From: Bacteroidota bacterium
Lineage (GTDB): Bacteria > Bacteroidota > Bacteroidia > Bacteroidales > VadinHA17
Assembly (NCBI GenBank): GCA_003250475.1
Contig: QKGI01000045.1
Coordinates: 1 to 64,000, forward strand
Reading direction: 5' to 3'
Length of the DNA stretch: 64,000 nt
The position numbers and the translations under genes are program-made. Numbering within the stretch: the first letter of the stretch is position 1; each line of letters starts with the position of its first letter. The notes beneath the pieces were generated by a model. The model saw only the letters and a program-made list of their open reading frames with translations. It was not told the origin of the DNA and made no database searches. Positions 17,645 to 26,774 of the stretch are shown in pieces.

Positions 17645-19642
17645 TCATTTATTTTCAGGGTCATCACTTATTGTCTGTCCTGACAGTACGGAGGCCGGAT
17701 ACCGGTTTGTCCATGCCTCTTCTGTAAACAGGTCCCAGAATATTGAGTATCTCACGTCATAAGTTTCATAGAAAGGCCTGAGCTGCACATCGCGGGGCCT
17801 GCCTGTGCTGTCAAACCGGAAGGTGTTGGCATGACCGGCAACCGGCACTGTCCATTCTTCCGGATTTCTCCTGGTGGTTATCACCACAGGTACATAAAGC
17901 AGGTCGGGAGCACGACTGTCATTTACCGGCCCCAGCTCTCCGGCAAGGACAACGGGTCCGGAGAAAAGAGCCACCCTGAGCGAGTCGTCAGGCATCGACT
18001 CCAGCCTGAGCCTGAAAGGTATATGAACCTCAATCCGGTCCCCGGTCTTCCAGGTGCGCTTCAGCCTGATAAACGAACCCGGCTCCTGCCTGACATTCCG
18101 GTCCCTTCCGTTCAGGGTTACCTCTATTCCATCAGTTGACCATGACGGATATCTGATACATAATGTCAGCCTGACAGGTTTTTCTGTTATTATTTCCAGG
18201 GTTGTACCCTGTTCGGCCGGATACCCGGTTGTCTGGATCAGCTTCAGCCCCATATCCTGCCAGTCGAGTTCGGATGCGATAAACTGGGTAACATATAGTT
18301 CCCGCATATTATGGTAATAAATTGATCCGCCGTACTTTGAGTGGTTCTCCATGCCTGTTCCGATGCAGCATGTAAACCATTCAGGGTCCTGAAAAGCTTT
18401 AAAGCCCCCCATGTCAAGTGAGAGATTATAGACTACGCGCCCATCCACGGGATTCTGAGAGGCAAGGATATGATTGAAGAGTGCCCTTTCATAGAAGTCG
18501 GCTGCTTCAGGGGCGGCGGACCATTCAAAGAGATGCTCGGTAAGTTTGAGCATATTGTAGACGTTGCATGTTTCTGTGGTGCCTTCTCCCAGCCTGTTTC
18601 TCAGCTTGCCGGGCTCTCCGAAATATTCATCGTTTCCATTCCCGCCGGTAACATATGAGTGATGTTTCACCACTGTCTCCCAGAAAAATTCGGCGGTTTT
18701 TCTGTCAGTGGTATCGCCTGTCAACTCATATCTCCGGGCCAGTCCGGTCAGCTTGGGGATGTTTGTGTTTCCATGCTTCCCGGGCAGGATATCTTTTCCC
18801 GCTGAAAGGGAATCAAGTATAAACCTGTCCTGGAACAGGTAACTCATGTCGAGATATCTCTTATTTCCCGTATCTGCATACAGGTCGGCAAGCACCTCCA
18901 GCATGCCTCCGTATTCACAGTGAAGCATCTGTTCCATCTGTTCCGGCGTCAGGTCATCAATTACAGTATAGATCCATCCGGCAAATTTTTCAGAGATACG
19001 GAGTGCGGTTGTATCACCGCATAAGCGGTAGGCATCGCGCAGACCGGCCATGATCTTGTGTTGTGTGTAAAACGGGGACCAGAGGCCATTGAGGTCGAAT
19101 CCCCGTGAACGGATATCGCCGTTGCCGACCTCTTCTTCAAGGATTTTCTTTGCTCCGGGGGAAGCTCCTATATAACCAGATCCGTCAGCGTCCTGGCATT
19201 CTTTCAGTTCTCCGACGATATAGTTGACACGATCAGCAAACTCCCGGTCACCGGTTGTCCGGTACATCATTGACAGGGCACTCAGGTAGTGGCCCAGGCT
19301 GTGCCCGGCAAGTGACTCTCCCTCCCAGCCGCCGTAATGTTCTGCCACTGGTTTAAGGCCTGCTTCGCTTCGGAATCCTGCAAGCAGCCTGTCCGGCTCA
19401 TAACCGAGTAACACCCTCTTATTGAGGTCTGTGGCATGCCCGAAGGGTCCTTCAAGCAGTTTTACCCTGTCAAGTGAGAACGGTAGTACCCTGAATCCGA
19501 TAACCTCTCTTCCCCCGGTACGGATCATCCCATATTTTTCCATACCCCTGAGAGTCGCTTCATCCTGGCCGGCACTGCCCTCATCACATGATGATGCCAT
19601 AATTGCAGCCAGCAGGCTGAGGATAATAATCCTTTTTTCCAT
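17645..19642 (-). CDS. GH127-family (DUF1680) glycoside hydrolase, lipoprotein
   Basis: 665 residues with a lipoprotein signal (lipobox ending in C19 of IMASSC), so probably anchored in the envelope. It matches the beta-L-arabinofuranosidase family GH127. The zinc-binding set that activates the nucleophilic Cys is intact: E357 and C359 in TTETCNVYN, C425/C426 in WFTCCIGTG. The acid/base candidate is E343 in YFGEP. The (alpha/alpha)6 barrel has the GHYLSALSMMY signature. It acts on L-arabinose-containing plant glycans if family function holds. No SusC/SusD pair or other CAZyme gene of a utilisation locus flanks it. It ends 20 bases from mntP, converging. Confidence 0.9.
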   Translation of the reverse strand: MEKRIIILSLLAAIMASSCDEGSAGQDEATLRGMEKYGMIRTGGREVIGFRVLPFSLDRVKLLEGPFGHATDLNKRVLLGYEPDRLLAGFRSEAGLKPVAEHYGGWEGESLAGHSLGHYLSALSMMYRTTGDREFADRVNYIVGELKECQDADGSGYIGASPGAKKILEEEVGNGDIRSRGFDLNGLWSPFYTQHKIMAGLRDAYRLCGDTTALRISEKFAGWIYTVIDDLTPEQMEQMLHCEYGGMLEVLADLYADTGNKRYLDMSYLFQDRFILDSLSAGKDILPGKHGNTNIPKLTGLARRYELTGDTTDRKTAEFFWETVVKHHSYVTGGNGNDEYFGEPGKLRNRLGEGTTETCNVYNMLKLTEHLFEWSAAPEAADFYERALFNHILASQNPVDGRVVYNLSLDMGGFKAFQDPEWFTCCIGTGMENHSKYGGSIYYHNMRELYVTQFIASELDWQDMGLKLIQTTGYPAEQGTTLEIITEKPVRLTLCIRYPSWSTDGIEVTLNGRDRNVRQEPGSFIRLKRTWKTGDRIEVHIPFRLRLESMPDDSLRVALFSGPVVLAGELGPVNDSRAPDLLYVPVVITTRRNPEEWTVPVAGHANTFRFDSTGRPRDVQLRPFYETYDVRYSIFWDLFTEEAWTNRYPASVLSGQTISDDPENK

Positions 19643-19650
19643 TTGAAGTT

Positions 19651-20436
19651 TTAAAACGGTATCATATATCTTTCCCGGTCCGCAAAAACTGCCATCTCTC
19701 TGTATCCGGAACTTTTGAGAAGATCGTATGCTTCGTCAAAATACTGGCCTATACGTTCCGGGTAATGGGCGTCAGAACTGACACAAACCGGTACGCCGTG
19801 TTCGGCAAAAACAGGAAGATACTTTTTATCCGGGTAGAAGTCATTAAGCGGTTTGTTACGCCCGTTGGTATTTAGTTCGAAAGCCACATCATGTATTTCA
19901 AGTGCAGATGCCACCATGTTGTAGAGATGTGAGATATCTTTTTCAGGCGTGAACCTGTGAATACGCACAAGGTCGGGATGTGCAATAATATCAAAGAGCC
20001 CTGTTGCGGCGGCTTCGCAAACGAGATTAAAATAATTTTCATAGATCAGGTCTATATTCTTCCCGATATAAAACTCAGGACCAAGATCAACGGTCTCTTC
20101 TCCAAGATAATGGATGGACCCAATTATGTAATCAAACGGTGCTGAACAGATAAGCCGTTCCGTCTCCTTTTCCATATTGGGAAGGTAATCGAGCTCAATT
20201 CCCAGCCTTACGGCTATCTCTTTATGTTCTTTCTTCAATTTCAGGATGTGTTCGATATATTCCGGAAGCCGCTCGTGATCCATACACCAGTCCAGGCTTT
20301 TACCGGCAGGATTGAGATGGTCTGAGAAACCAACCTCCCTGAGCCCCTTTCTTATTGCAGCTTCGATACATGCCTCCGGCCCCTGCCTGCCATCGCTGTA
20401 TGTTGTGTGTACATGATAATCGGTCCTGTAAATCAT
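19651..20436 (-). CDS. PHP-domain phosphatase, histidinol-phosphatase (HisK-type) family
   Basis: 261 residues of the PHP metallo-phosphoesterase fold. Metal-binding motifs are in order: DYHVHTTYSDG (8-16), the conserved GIELDY, GSIHYL, HPDLVRIHR and VSSDAHYPERIG at the C-terminus. Family members dephosphorylate histidinol phosphate in His biosynthesis. No other his gene is here, so the substrate is open. It is divergent from the FNR-like regulator across an 86-base region with paired promoter elements, and 8 bases upstream of the GH127 gene on the same strand. Confidence 0.88.
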   Translation of the reverse strand: MIYRTDYHVHTTYSDGRQGPEACIEAAIRKGLREVGFSDHLNPAGKSLDWCMDHERLPEYIEHILKLKKEHKEIAVRLGIELDYLPNMEKETERLICSAPFDYIIGSIHYLGEETVDLGPEFYIGKNIDLIYENYFNLVCEAAATGLFDIIAHPDLVRIHRFTPEKDISHLYNMVASALEIHDVAFELNTNGRNKPLNDFYPDKKYLPVFAEHGVPVCVSSDAHYPERIGQYFDEAYDLLKSSGYREMAVFADRERYMIPF

Positions 20437-20465
20437 ACTTTTGTCAGCTATATGTTGCTATTTGT

Positions 20466-20514
20466 CAAAATTAGAAAAGGTGAACGAATTTATTTGCAGA
20501 TTGTTCTAATTTTG
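20466..20514. promoter_or_regulatory. Divergent promoter region with 11-base inverted repeat containing both -7 elements
   Basis: CAAAATTAGAA (20466-20476) and its exact reverse complement TTCTAATTTTG (20504-20514) are 27 bases apart. Each arm contains TAATTTTG, a match to the -7 consensus TAnnTTTG, pointing toward the PHP gene (left, 30 bases from ATG) and the FNR-like gene (right, 8 bases from ATG). The short right-hand leader suggests an almost leaderless mRNA. The symmetric arrangement could let one dimeric regulator control both genes. Confidence 0.5.
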
Positions 20515-20522
20515 CATAATCC

Positions 20523-21230
20523 ATGGCGCTTGTGATACAGACACCGAAGAAAAAATGCAATTGCATTTCATGTGAACTCAGGAATCTTGCCTTTTCAAGT
20601 CTAAGTGATGAGGATATAGGGTTGATATGCGAGGTCAGGGAGGAGATATCCTATTCCAAGGGTGAAGTAATTCATCTGGAAGGAGATCCTATACGCTATT
20701 TCAAGTATCTGAAGAACGGGCTTGTCAAACTGTACAAGGTGACGGAAAACGGTGAAGAGCAGATTGTTACAGTTACCAGGCCCTTTGAATTTGTAAGCAA
20801 TACCAATGTCTTTCATGAGGAGGCTTACAGGTATTCTCTTTCGGCCCTTGAAGATTCTGTTGTATGCGCCATCAGGATAGACCTGATCAGGGAGATGATA
20901 ATCAGGAACGGGAGGTTTGCATTGAATCTCATTACCGTCCTGTCGAGAACCGCGGAGAACATTATTTCGCTGGGTCTTGAGATCAGGAAGAGGAACCTTG
21001 CCGGCCGTATAGCCTACGTACTGCTTTACTTTTCAGGAGAGATATATCATTCGAGAATATTCGACCTCCCTGTTTCCAGGAAGGAGATTGCAGACCTGAT
21101 CAGTATGAGCTCTGCCAACGTTATACGAACCTTTTCCGAGTTCAGGCGTGACGGGATAATTAAAACCAACGGCCGGACGATTGAGATAATGGATATGAAT
21201 AAGCTGGAAATCATATCCAGAAGAGGTTAG
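20523..21230 (+). CDS. Crp/Fnr-family transcriptional regulator with FNR-like cysteines
   Basis: 235 residues: cyclic-nucleotide-binding-like beta-barrel (about 35-130), dimer helix, and C-terminal winged HTH (VSRKEIADLISMSSANVIRTFSEF). The N-terminus carries C12, C14 and C17 (KCNCISC), and the sensor domain has C115 in VVCAI. The latter falls where the fourth cluster ligand (C122, in VCEI) lies in E. coli FNR. An oxygen- or NO-sensing Fe-S cluster is thus plausible. The recognition helix lacks the E..SR pattern of FNR, so it should not bind TTGAT sites. It is divergent from the PHP phosphatase gene and just upstream of the M6 protease gene (16 bases). Confidence 0.9.
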   Translation: MALVIQTPKKKCNCISCELRNLAFSSLSDEDIGLICEVREEISYSKGEVIHLEGDPIRYFKYLKNGLVKLYKVTENGEEQIVTVTRPFEFVSNTNVFHEEAYRYSLSALEDSVVCAIRIDLIREMIIRNGRFALNLITVLSRTAENIISLGLEIRKRNLAGRIAYVLLYFSGEIYHSRIFDLPVSRKEIADLISMSSANVIRTFSEFRRDGIIKTNGRTIEIMDMNKLEIISRRG

Positions 21231-21246
21231 ATTTTTACACCTGGAG

Positions 21247-23775
21247 ATGAATAATATACGCAAAATCATATTTTTAGTTACGCTCTCTTTATGTACGGGA
21301 TTGCTTGTCTCTTCCCCGTTGCACTTCGAGCCGGCTTTACGGCAGCTTCCTGACGGCAGCCAGCTACAGCTATATATATCCGGAGATGAATTCTTCAACT
21401 ACCTTCATGATGAAAATGGTTTCCCGGTCAGGGAGGGGGCAGACGGCTACTACTATTACCTCGAACAAAAAGGTGATGAGTTTTTCTTTACAGACCTGAA
21501 GGCCGGGTACGATAATCCTGCTTCTGATCCTGATATTAAGGAAGTAACGGTGCCTTCCACGGTGCCGGCAAAAAGGGCGGAATACCAGTCTAAAATGGAA
21601 GGCAGTTATCTTGACCGCAGCCAGGCGTCCGCCACAAAATCATTTGATAATCTCAATAACCTGGTGCTTTACATCAAATTCAGTGATGAAGCTTCGCTTT
21701 CAAAACCACTTAGTTATTTCACCGGGCTCTTCAATAATCAAACCGGCACATCTGTCATGGGCTATTACCGGGAGATATCCGGCGGGACCTTTGACGTTGT
21801 CAGCTACAATTTCCCCGGGGAGAGTGCAAGCACCTTCGTATACACAGATAATAACCCGCGATCATTCTACCAGCCCTACGACTTCAAAACCAATCCTGAC
21901 GGGTATGCGGATGACAATGACAGGACAGAGCGAGAGCACGGGCTTCTGGAAAGAGCAGTGTTATGGGCATCAGCTTCAGCTTCTCTGCCGGAAGGCGTTG
22001 ACTTTGATGTTGACGATAACGGTGTCTTTGATAATGTATCATTCATCGTTAGCGGTTCTCCTGACGGATGGGCCGATCTGTTATGGCCCCACAGGTGGAC
22101 GCTTTATACCCGGATAGTAAAGATCGGATCTCTCAGGGTGGGAGGATATACCTTTCAGATGGAGAATGTCTCCGTAACGACACTCTCGCACGAGATTTTC
22201 CATTCTCTTGGCGCTCCTGACCTTTACCACTACAATGATTCAAGGGTACCTGTCGGACCGTGGGACATAATGGCTTCCGGGAAGGGGCATCCCGGTGCCT
22301 GGATGAAATATAAATACGGTGCCTGGATCAGTGAGATTCCCGAGATAGCAAAATCAGGAAGATACACCCTGAAGCCCGCCAGCCCGGATGGTGCCGGAGC
22401 CGTCATTATACACTCGCCCTATTCTGACGAACAGTTTTTTGTCGCCGAGTACAGGAAAAAAACCGGGTTGTATGAATCATACCTTCCTGCAACAGGCCTC
22501 ACAATCTCACGCATAGACAGGAGATACAACGGTAATGCCGACGGTTCTCCGGACGAGATATATGTCTTCAGGTACAACGGCACCTATCACTTTGACGGCT
22601 ATCCCAATCTTGCAGCATTGCCCGGGGAGACAGGAGCCACCTCTTTCAACGATACAAGCAACCCATACGGCTTCCTCCAGGACGGATCGGCATCAGGGAT
22701 GGACATATATGACATTGTGGACTATGGAGACAGTGTCTCTTTTTCAGTTAATGTAAACATGCTTTATGACCTGCAAACCCTGCCGGTCAGCTATAACCTT
22801 ATCAAACTGTCATGGAAGGCTGCCATGGCAGGAGATTTTATCGTAGCCGTATCCGATAGCCCCGACCCTCTCCGGCCCGTGGACGGGAAGCCATATTATG
22901 AAGGAGATACCATAGGCAATGGAGGTACCATACTGCACCGGGGAGACCTGAAATATTATTCTCATACCGGGCTCGAAAGTGACAGGCAATACTACTACAC
23001 TGTCTGGGGTGTTACCGATGACCAGCTGAACCAGTATTCAATGACGCTCACTGCCAGCGACCGGACAGGGATATACTATATTGCAGACCTGCCGCATACG
23101 GAGGACTTTGATGATGTTGATGCCTCCCTTCCCCTCGGGTGGAAATCGTCACTCGGCGCCGAAGGCTGGAGTACGGATATCTCCGGCCCCGATCCTGCAA
23201 TAATCATGGTTTCTTCTTCAGACGAGGATAACATTCTATATTCTCCCGGGTTTATGCTTTCAGCCGGACGAAAATATGCCGTCACCTTTAATTACAGGAA
23301 TATAGTACCGGGCGTCATCGAGTCCTTCACGCTGAGAGAGGGTGCCGACAGACAAAGCCTTAGCCTTGGCGTGAATATCATCTTCTCGTCCGGGGATATC
23401 TCCCTTTCCGGGGAGATAATGTACAGGGCCCTGGTAAGACCGGACGCTGATGGAATCTATTACCTGGGATTTACCCCTGAAAAAAAGGGCACAGGAGTGG
23501 TGCTGAACAGATTCAGGGTTGAGGCAGTCCCGGAAAATACGGTGGTCCTTACTGATCCTGTCAGTTTCTACCCAAATCCGTCGGACGGTGTTATTACTGT
23601 TCCGGCCAGTGGCACCACTGCCATTTCAGTCTACAGCAACACCGGGACAAAGTTATATGAAACCGTAATCGAGGGGATGAGCGTGATAGACCTGTCACAT
23701 CTGAAAAAGGGCATATATATTATTAAATTCACTTCCGGAAATACCTCCTCCTCAAGGCGACTGATCATCGACTGA
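21247..23775 (+). CDS. M6-family metalloprotease with T9SS C-terminal sorting domain
   Basis: 842-residue secreted protease. A signal peptide (about 1-23) is followed by a propeptide-like region, then the M6 (immune-inhibitor-A-like) catalytic domain with the zinc motif HEIFHSLGAPD (315-325, HExxHxxGxxD). A fibronectin-like and a jelly-roll/MAM-like domain (about 600-760, HTEDFDDVD.. LPLGW) come next. The last 75 residues (SFYPNPSDG, then KKGIYIIKF) are a type A T9SS sorting domain. I infer Sec export, then T9SS passage through the outer membrane with tail cleavage. T9SS machinery genes are not in the window. Confidence 0.93.
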   Translation: MNNIRKIIFLVTLSLCTGLLVSSPLHFEPALRQLPDGSQLQLYISGDEFFNYLHDENGFPVREGADGYYYYLEQKGDEFFFTDLKAGYDNPASDPDIKEVTVPSTVPAKRAEYQSKMEGSYLDRSQASATKSFDNLNNLVLYIKFSDEASLSKPLSYFTGLFNNQTGTSVMGYYREISGGTFDVVSYNFPGESASTFVYTDNNPRSFYQPYDFKTNPDGYADDNDRTEREHGLLERAVLWASASASLPEGVDFDVDDNGVFDNVSFIVSGSPDGWADLLWPHRWTLYTRIVKIGSLRVGGYTFQMENVSVTTLSHEIFHSLGAPDLYHYNDSRVPVGPWDIMASGKGHPGAWMKYKYGAWISEIPEIAKSGRYTLKPASPDGAGAVIIHSPYSDEQFFVAEYRKKTGLYESYLPATGLTISRIDRRYNGNADGSPDEIYVFRYNGTYHFDGYPNLAALPGETGATSFNDTSNPYGFLQDGSASGMDIYDIVDYGDSVSFSVNVNMLYDLQTLPVSYNLIKLSWKAAMAGDFIVAVSDSPDPLRPVDGKPYYEGDTIGNGGTILHRGDLKYYSHTGLESDRQYYYTVWGVTDDQLNQYSMTLTASDRTGIYYIADLPHTEDFDDVDASLPLGWKSSLGAEGWSTDISGPDPAIIMVSSSDEDNILYSPGFMLSAGRKYAVTFNYRNIVPGVIESFTLREGADRQSLSLGVNIIFSSGDISLSGEIMYRALVRPDADGIYYLGFTPEKKGTGVVLNRFRVEAVPENTVVLTDPVSFYPNPSDGVITVPASGTTAISVYSNTGTKLYETVIEGMSVIDLSHLKKGIYIIKFTSGNTSSSRRLIID

Positions 23776-23880
23776 CATTTACCTCCACAAAGGGTTTTCC
23801 CTTGAATAAGGCATAATAACAAGAATATTTGCCGGATAATTTTTATATTCAGGGACTAAAATGAATTTGGAGGACAGATA

Positions 23881-25413
23881 ATGAAAGTACACCACTTTTC
23901 GGTTCATGACATTCCAAGAAGAAGGTTTCTTGAACTGACCATGAAAGGCGGCCTGGCTGTTGCTGTTACGCCGGCGCTTCTTTCACAGCTGACGGCATGC
24001 GGCCCGGGAGCTGCCGCGATGACACCGCTAGATACGGACCGGGACCTGATCTCCCGTGTGCTTAAGAAAGCACTTGAAAAAGGAGGGAATTTCTCCGAGG
24101 TATATATTGAAAACAGGATCTCAAGGCAGATCGTTATGGAGGAGTCGGTCTTCAGAAGCGGGCTCTACGGCATCAGCCAGGGAGCCGGGGTCAGGGTTAT
24201 CAGCGGCAACAAAACCGGGTATGCCTATACCGATGTAGTGGATGAGGCAAGCCTTATGCGGGCAGCAGAGGTGGCCGCATATGTTGCCGGCGGAGGATCT
24301 CCGGCAGCGGCGGTAAAATTATCAGATACCGACTACCGCTCTTTCGTGACAGTTGAAATGCCGCTGGGAGAGATAGCAGATGAAAAACGTATTGAGATAA
24401 TCAAAAGGGCCGACCACGCGGCTCTTTCGTATGATCCCCGGATAAAGATGACCATGGTCGACTATTATGATGAGGTCAGGGGCAGGGTCATTGCCAACAG
24501 CGAGGGATTGTATCTCCGTGATGAGCTGCCGCTGTTGTTCTTCATAGTCCAGGCGATGTCAGATGACGGCAAGGCAAGACACATGGCCAGGGAGAGGTTA
24601 AGTATGCACAGTGGTTTCGAAATGTTCTCACAGGTCACCCCGGAAGAGGTGGCAAAAAATGCAGCCCGTGAGGCCATCGCCATGCTTGATGCCGGGGAGG
24701 CTCCGGCAGGCATGATGGATGTGGTGATGCAGAACGGCTGGGGCGGAGTGCTGGTGCACGAAGCAGTGGGTCATCCGCTCGAAGCAGATAACATTGCAAA
24801 AGGTATAGGCGCATTCACAGGTAAACTGGGACAGAAAGTAGCCAGCGAGTGCTTCACAATGGTGGACGACGGAACACTTCCGGACTTCAGGGGTACTATT
24901 AATTATGATGATGAAGGAACGCCGGCACAGAGAAACGTACTTATCGAAAAAGGGGTGCTTAAGGGGTACATGACAGATATCCTCAGTGCAGGGCAGCTGG
25001 GGATGACACGTACCGGCAACGGACGCAGGGAGAGCTTCAGGTACATTCCCATCCCCAGGATGACAAACACATTCATTGCACAGGGTAGCGATGATCCGGA
25101 GGAGATACTGTCATCCACGAAAAAGGGCATATATGTGCAGAGCCTGAGCGGCGGGAGCGTAAACCCGGTGACGGGAATGTTCAACTTCACATGCCGGGAG
25201 GCCTACCTGATCGAAAACGGGAAAAAGACCAGGCCAATCAGGGGCGCAACGCTGATCGGGTCGTGCCTGGATGTAATATCAAATATCGATGCCGTCGGCA
25301 ACGACCTGGCTTTTGGTCCCGGCATCTGTGGCAAGGGACAGAGCGCTGAAGTAACGGCAGGGCAACCTACTGTCAGGATTAGGGGCATCAACGTTGGCGG
25401 GAGCAAGGCCTAG
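23881..25413 (+). CDS. tldD: TldD-family zinc metalloprotease with Tat lipoprotein signal
   Basis: 510-residue TldD-like protein. The catalytic zinc motif HEAVGH (293-298) is intact, with downstream PTVRIRGINVGG-type C-terminus. Unusually, it begins with a twin-arginine signal (PRRRFLELTMKGG) followed by a hydrophobic stretch and a lipobox ending at C40 (LTAC). E. coli TldD is cytosolic and works with TldE on peptides such as microcin B17 precursor and CcdA. Here the protein should be exported folded and lipid-anchored. tldE follows 24 bases downstream. The start ATG 23881 is required to keep the Tat signal. Confidence 0.93.
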   Translation: MKVHHFSVHDIPRRRFLELTMKGGLAVAVTPALLSQLTACGPGAAAMTPLDTDRDLISRVLKKALEKGGNFSEVYIENRISRQIVMEESVFRSGLYGISQGAGVRVISGNKTGYAYTDVVDEASLMRAAEVAAYVAGGGSPAAAVKLSDTDYRSFVTVEMPLGEIADEKRIEIIKRADHAALSYDPRIKMTMVDYYDEVRGRVIANSEGLYLRDELPLLFFIVQAMSDDGKARHMARERLSMHSGFEMFSQVTPEEVAKNAAREAIAMLDAGEAPAGMMDVVMQNGWGGVLVHEAVGHPLEADNIAKGIGAFTGKLGQKVASECFTMVDDGTLPDFRGTINYDDEGTPAQRNVLIEKGVLKGYMTDILSAGQLGMTRTGNGRRESFRYIPIPRMTNTFIAQGSDDPEEILSSTKKGIYVQSLSGGSVNPVTGMFNFTCREAYLIENGKKTRPIRGATLIGSCLDVISNIDAVGNDLAFGPGICGKGQSAEVTAGQPTVRIRGINVGGSKA

Positions 25414-25437
25414 CTTTAACAATTAATAATTAGCGAA

Positions 25438-26772
25438 ATGAATTATACATCTCTTGCAGAAAAACTTGTATCGAAAGCCCTTAAAGCAGGGGCTGATGCA
25501 GCTGAAATTTATATATCCGCAGGCCGGAACCTGTCGGTCAATATCCTCAATAATGAGATCGAGACCATTGAAGAAGCCGATTCTGCCGGCGTAGGAATAC
25601 GCGTTATTGCCGGGGGGTCAATAGGCTTCAGTTACAGCAACAGCCTGGATCTCAGGGCGCTGGAAGATACCATTGCAATGGCAGTGAAGTTTGCCCGGCT
25701 CACCACGCCGGATGAAAATAATATTCTCCCGGAGCTGACAGGAGAGACAACCGTTGAGGATCTTTTTGATCCCGAGATTGGTGAAACCAGCCTTGAAAAA
25801 AAGATTGCCATGGCCCTGGAGCTTGAGAAGATCGCCATGAGTGATGAAAGAATAACAAAAAGCTCAGGATCCTCATACGGCGAGAGTATTGCGGAAATAA
25901 TCATCTCCAGCTCATCGGGATTCACGAAAAGCTACAGGGCTTCCGGATGCGCTCTCGGAGTGAGCGTGGTAGCCGAAAAGGGGGAACAGAAGAAGACAGG
26001 AGGAGACTACTGTTCACGCCGTTTCTTCAGCGATCTCCTACCACCGGACCAGATCGCTGTCAAGGCTTCGAGAAAGGCATGGGAGATGCTTGATCCCAGG
26101 ATGGTAAAGACACAGAAAGCATCGGTTATATTTGATCCCGATGTGGCAGGATCCCTCCTTCGCGGTGTTATCTCCGCACTTAACGGCGAAAGGGTTCTTC
26201 AGGGAGCCAGCTTCCTTGCAAGCTCTATGGGCAGGCAGGTTGCCTCCTCTCTGCTGACCATCGTTGATGACGGTACCAGACCGAGGTCCCTGGGCTCTTC
26301 TCCTTTTGACGACGAGGGTGTGCCTACAATGAAACGGTCTCTCATTGAAAATGGTGTTGTTGCAGGGTTTCTCTATAACACCATTGCAGCCAAGAGAGCC
26401 GGCACGGTAAGCACAGGCAACGCCTCAAGAAGAGGATACGATTCATTGCCGGGCATTGGAACACATCATCTTTCGCTTGCGCCGGGATCGTACAGCAGGA
26501 GCGAGATTATTGCCGCAACCGACAGGGGCCTGCTTCTTAACGGGGTCACCGGGTACGGCATCGATTCTGTCAGCGGGAACTTCAGCGGCGGAGCCTCCGG
26601 CTTCTGGATCGAGAAGGGAACCATCCTCTATCCCGTTGAGGGACTGACAATAGCCGGCAGTGCCGACGCTATTCTCAACGGCATCGATATGATGGGTAAT
26701 GACATTGATATGAACCGCTCTTTTGCCTCTCCCACATTCCGCATCAATGAGATGCAGATAGGCGGCAGATAA
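25438..26772 (+). CDS. pmbA: TldE/PmbA-family protein
   Basis: 444-residue partner of TldD. It has the family fold but no HExxxH motif, as expected for the non-catalytic subunit. Recognisable blocks are GVGIRVIAGGSIGFSYS, a central AVIFDPDVAG-like segment (ASVIFDPDVAGSLLRG) and the GIDSVSGNFSGGASGFWIE stretch near the C-terminus. It has no signal peptide, in contrast to the upstream Tat-type TldD. The two genes form a two-gene operon. TldD and TldE form a heterodimer enclosing the proteolytic chamber in E. coli, so export of one without the other would be odd unless TldE is carried along. Confidence 0.93.
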   Translation: MNYTSLAEKLVSKALKAGADAAEIYISAGRNLSVNILNNEIETIEEADSAGVGIRVIAGGSIGFSYSNSLDLRALEDTIAMAVKFARLTTPDENNILPELTGETTVEDLFDPEIGETSLEKKIAMALELEKIAMSDERITKSSGSSYGESIAEIIISSSSGFTKSYRASGCALGVSVVAEKGEQKKTGGDYCSRRFFSDLLPPDQIAVKASRKAWEMLDPRMVKTQKASVIFDPDVAGSLLRGVISALNGERVLQGASFLASSMGRQVASSLLTIVDDGTRPRSLGSSPFDDEGVPTMKRSLIENGVVAGFLYNTIAAKRAGTVSTGNASRRGYDSLPGIGTHHLSLAPGSYSRSEIIAATDRGLLLNGVTGYGIDSVSGNFSGGASGFWIEKGTILYPVEGLTIAGSADAILNGIDMMGNDIDMNRSFASPTFRINEMQIGGR

Positions 26773-26774
26773 CC

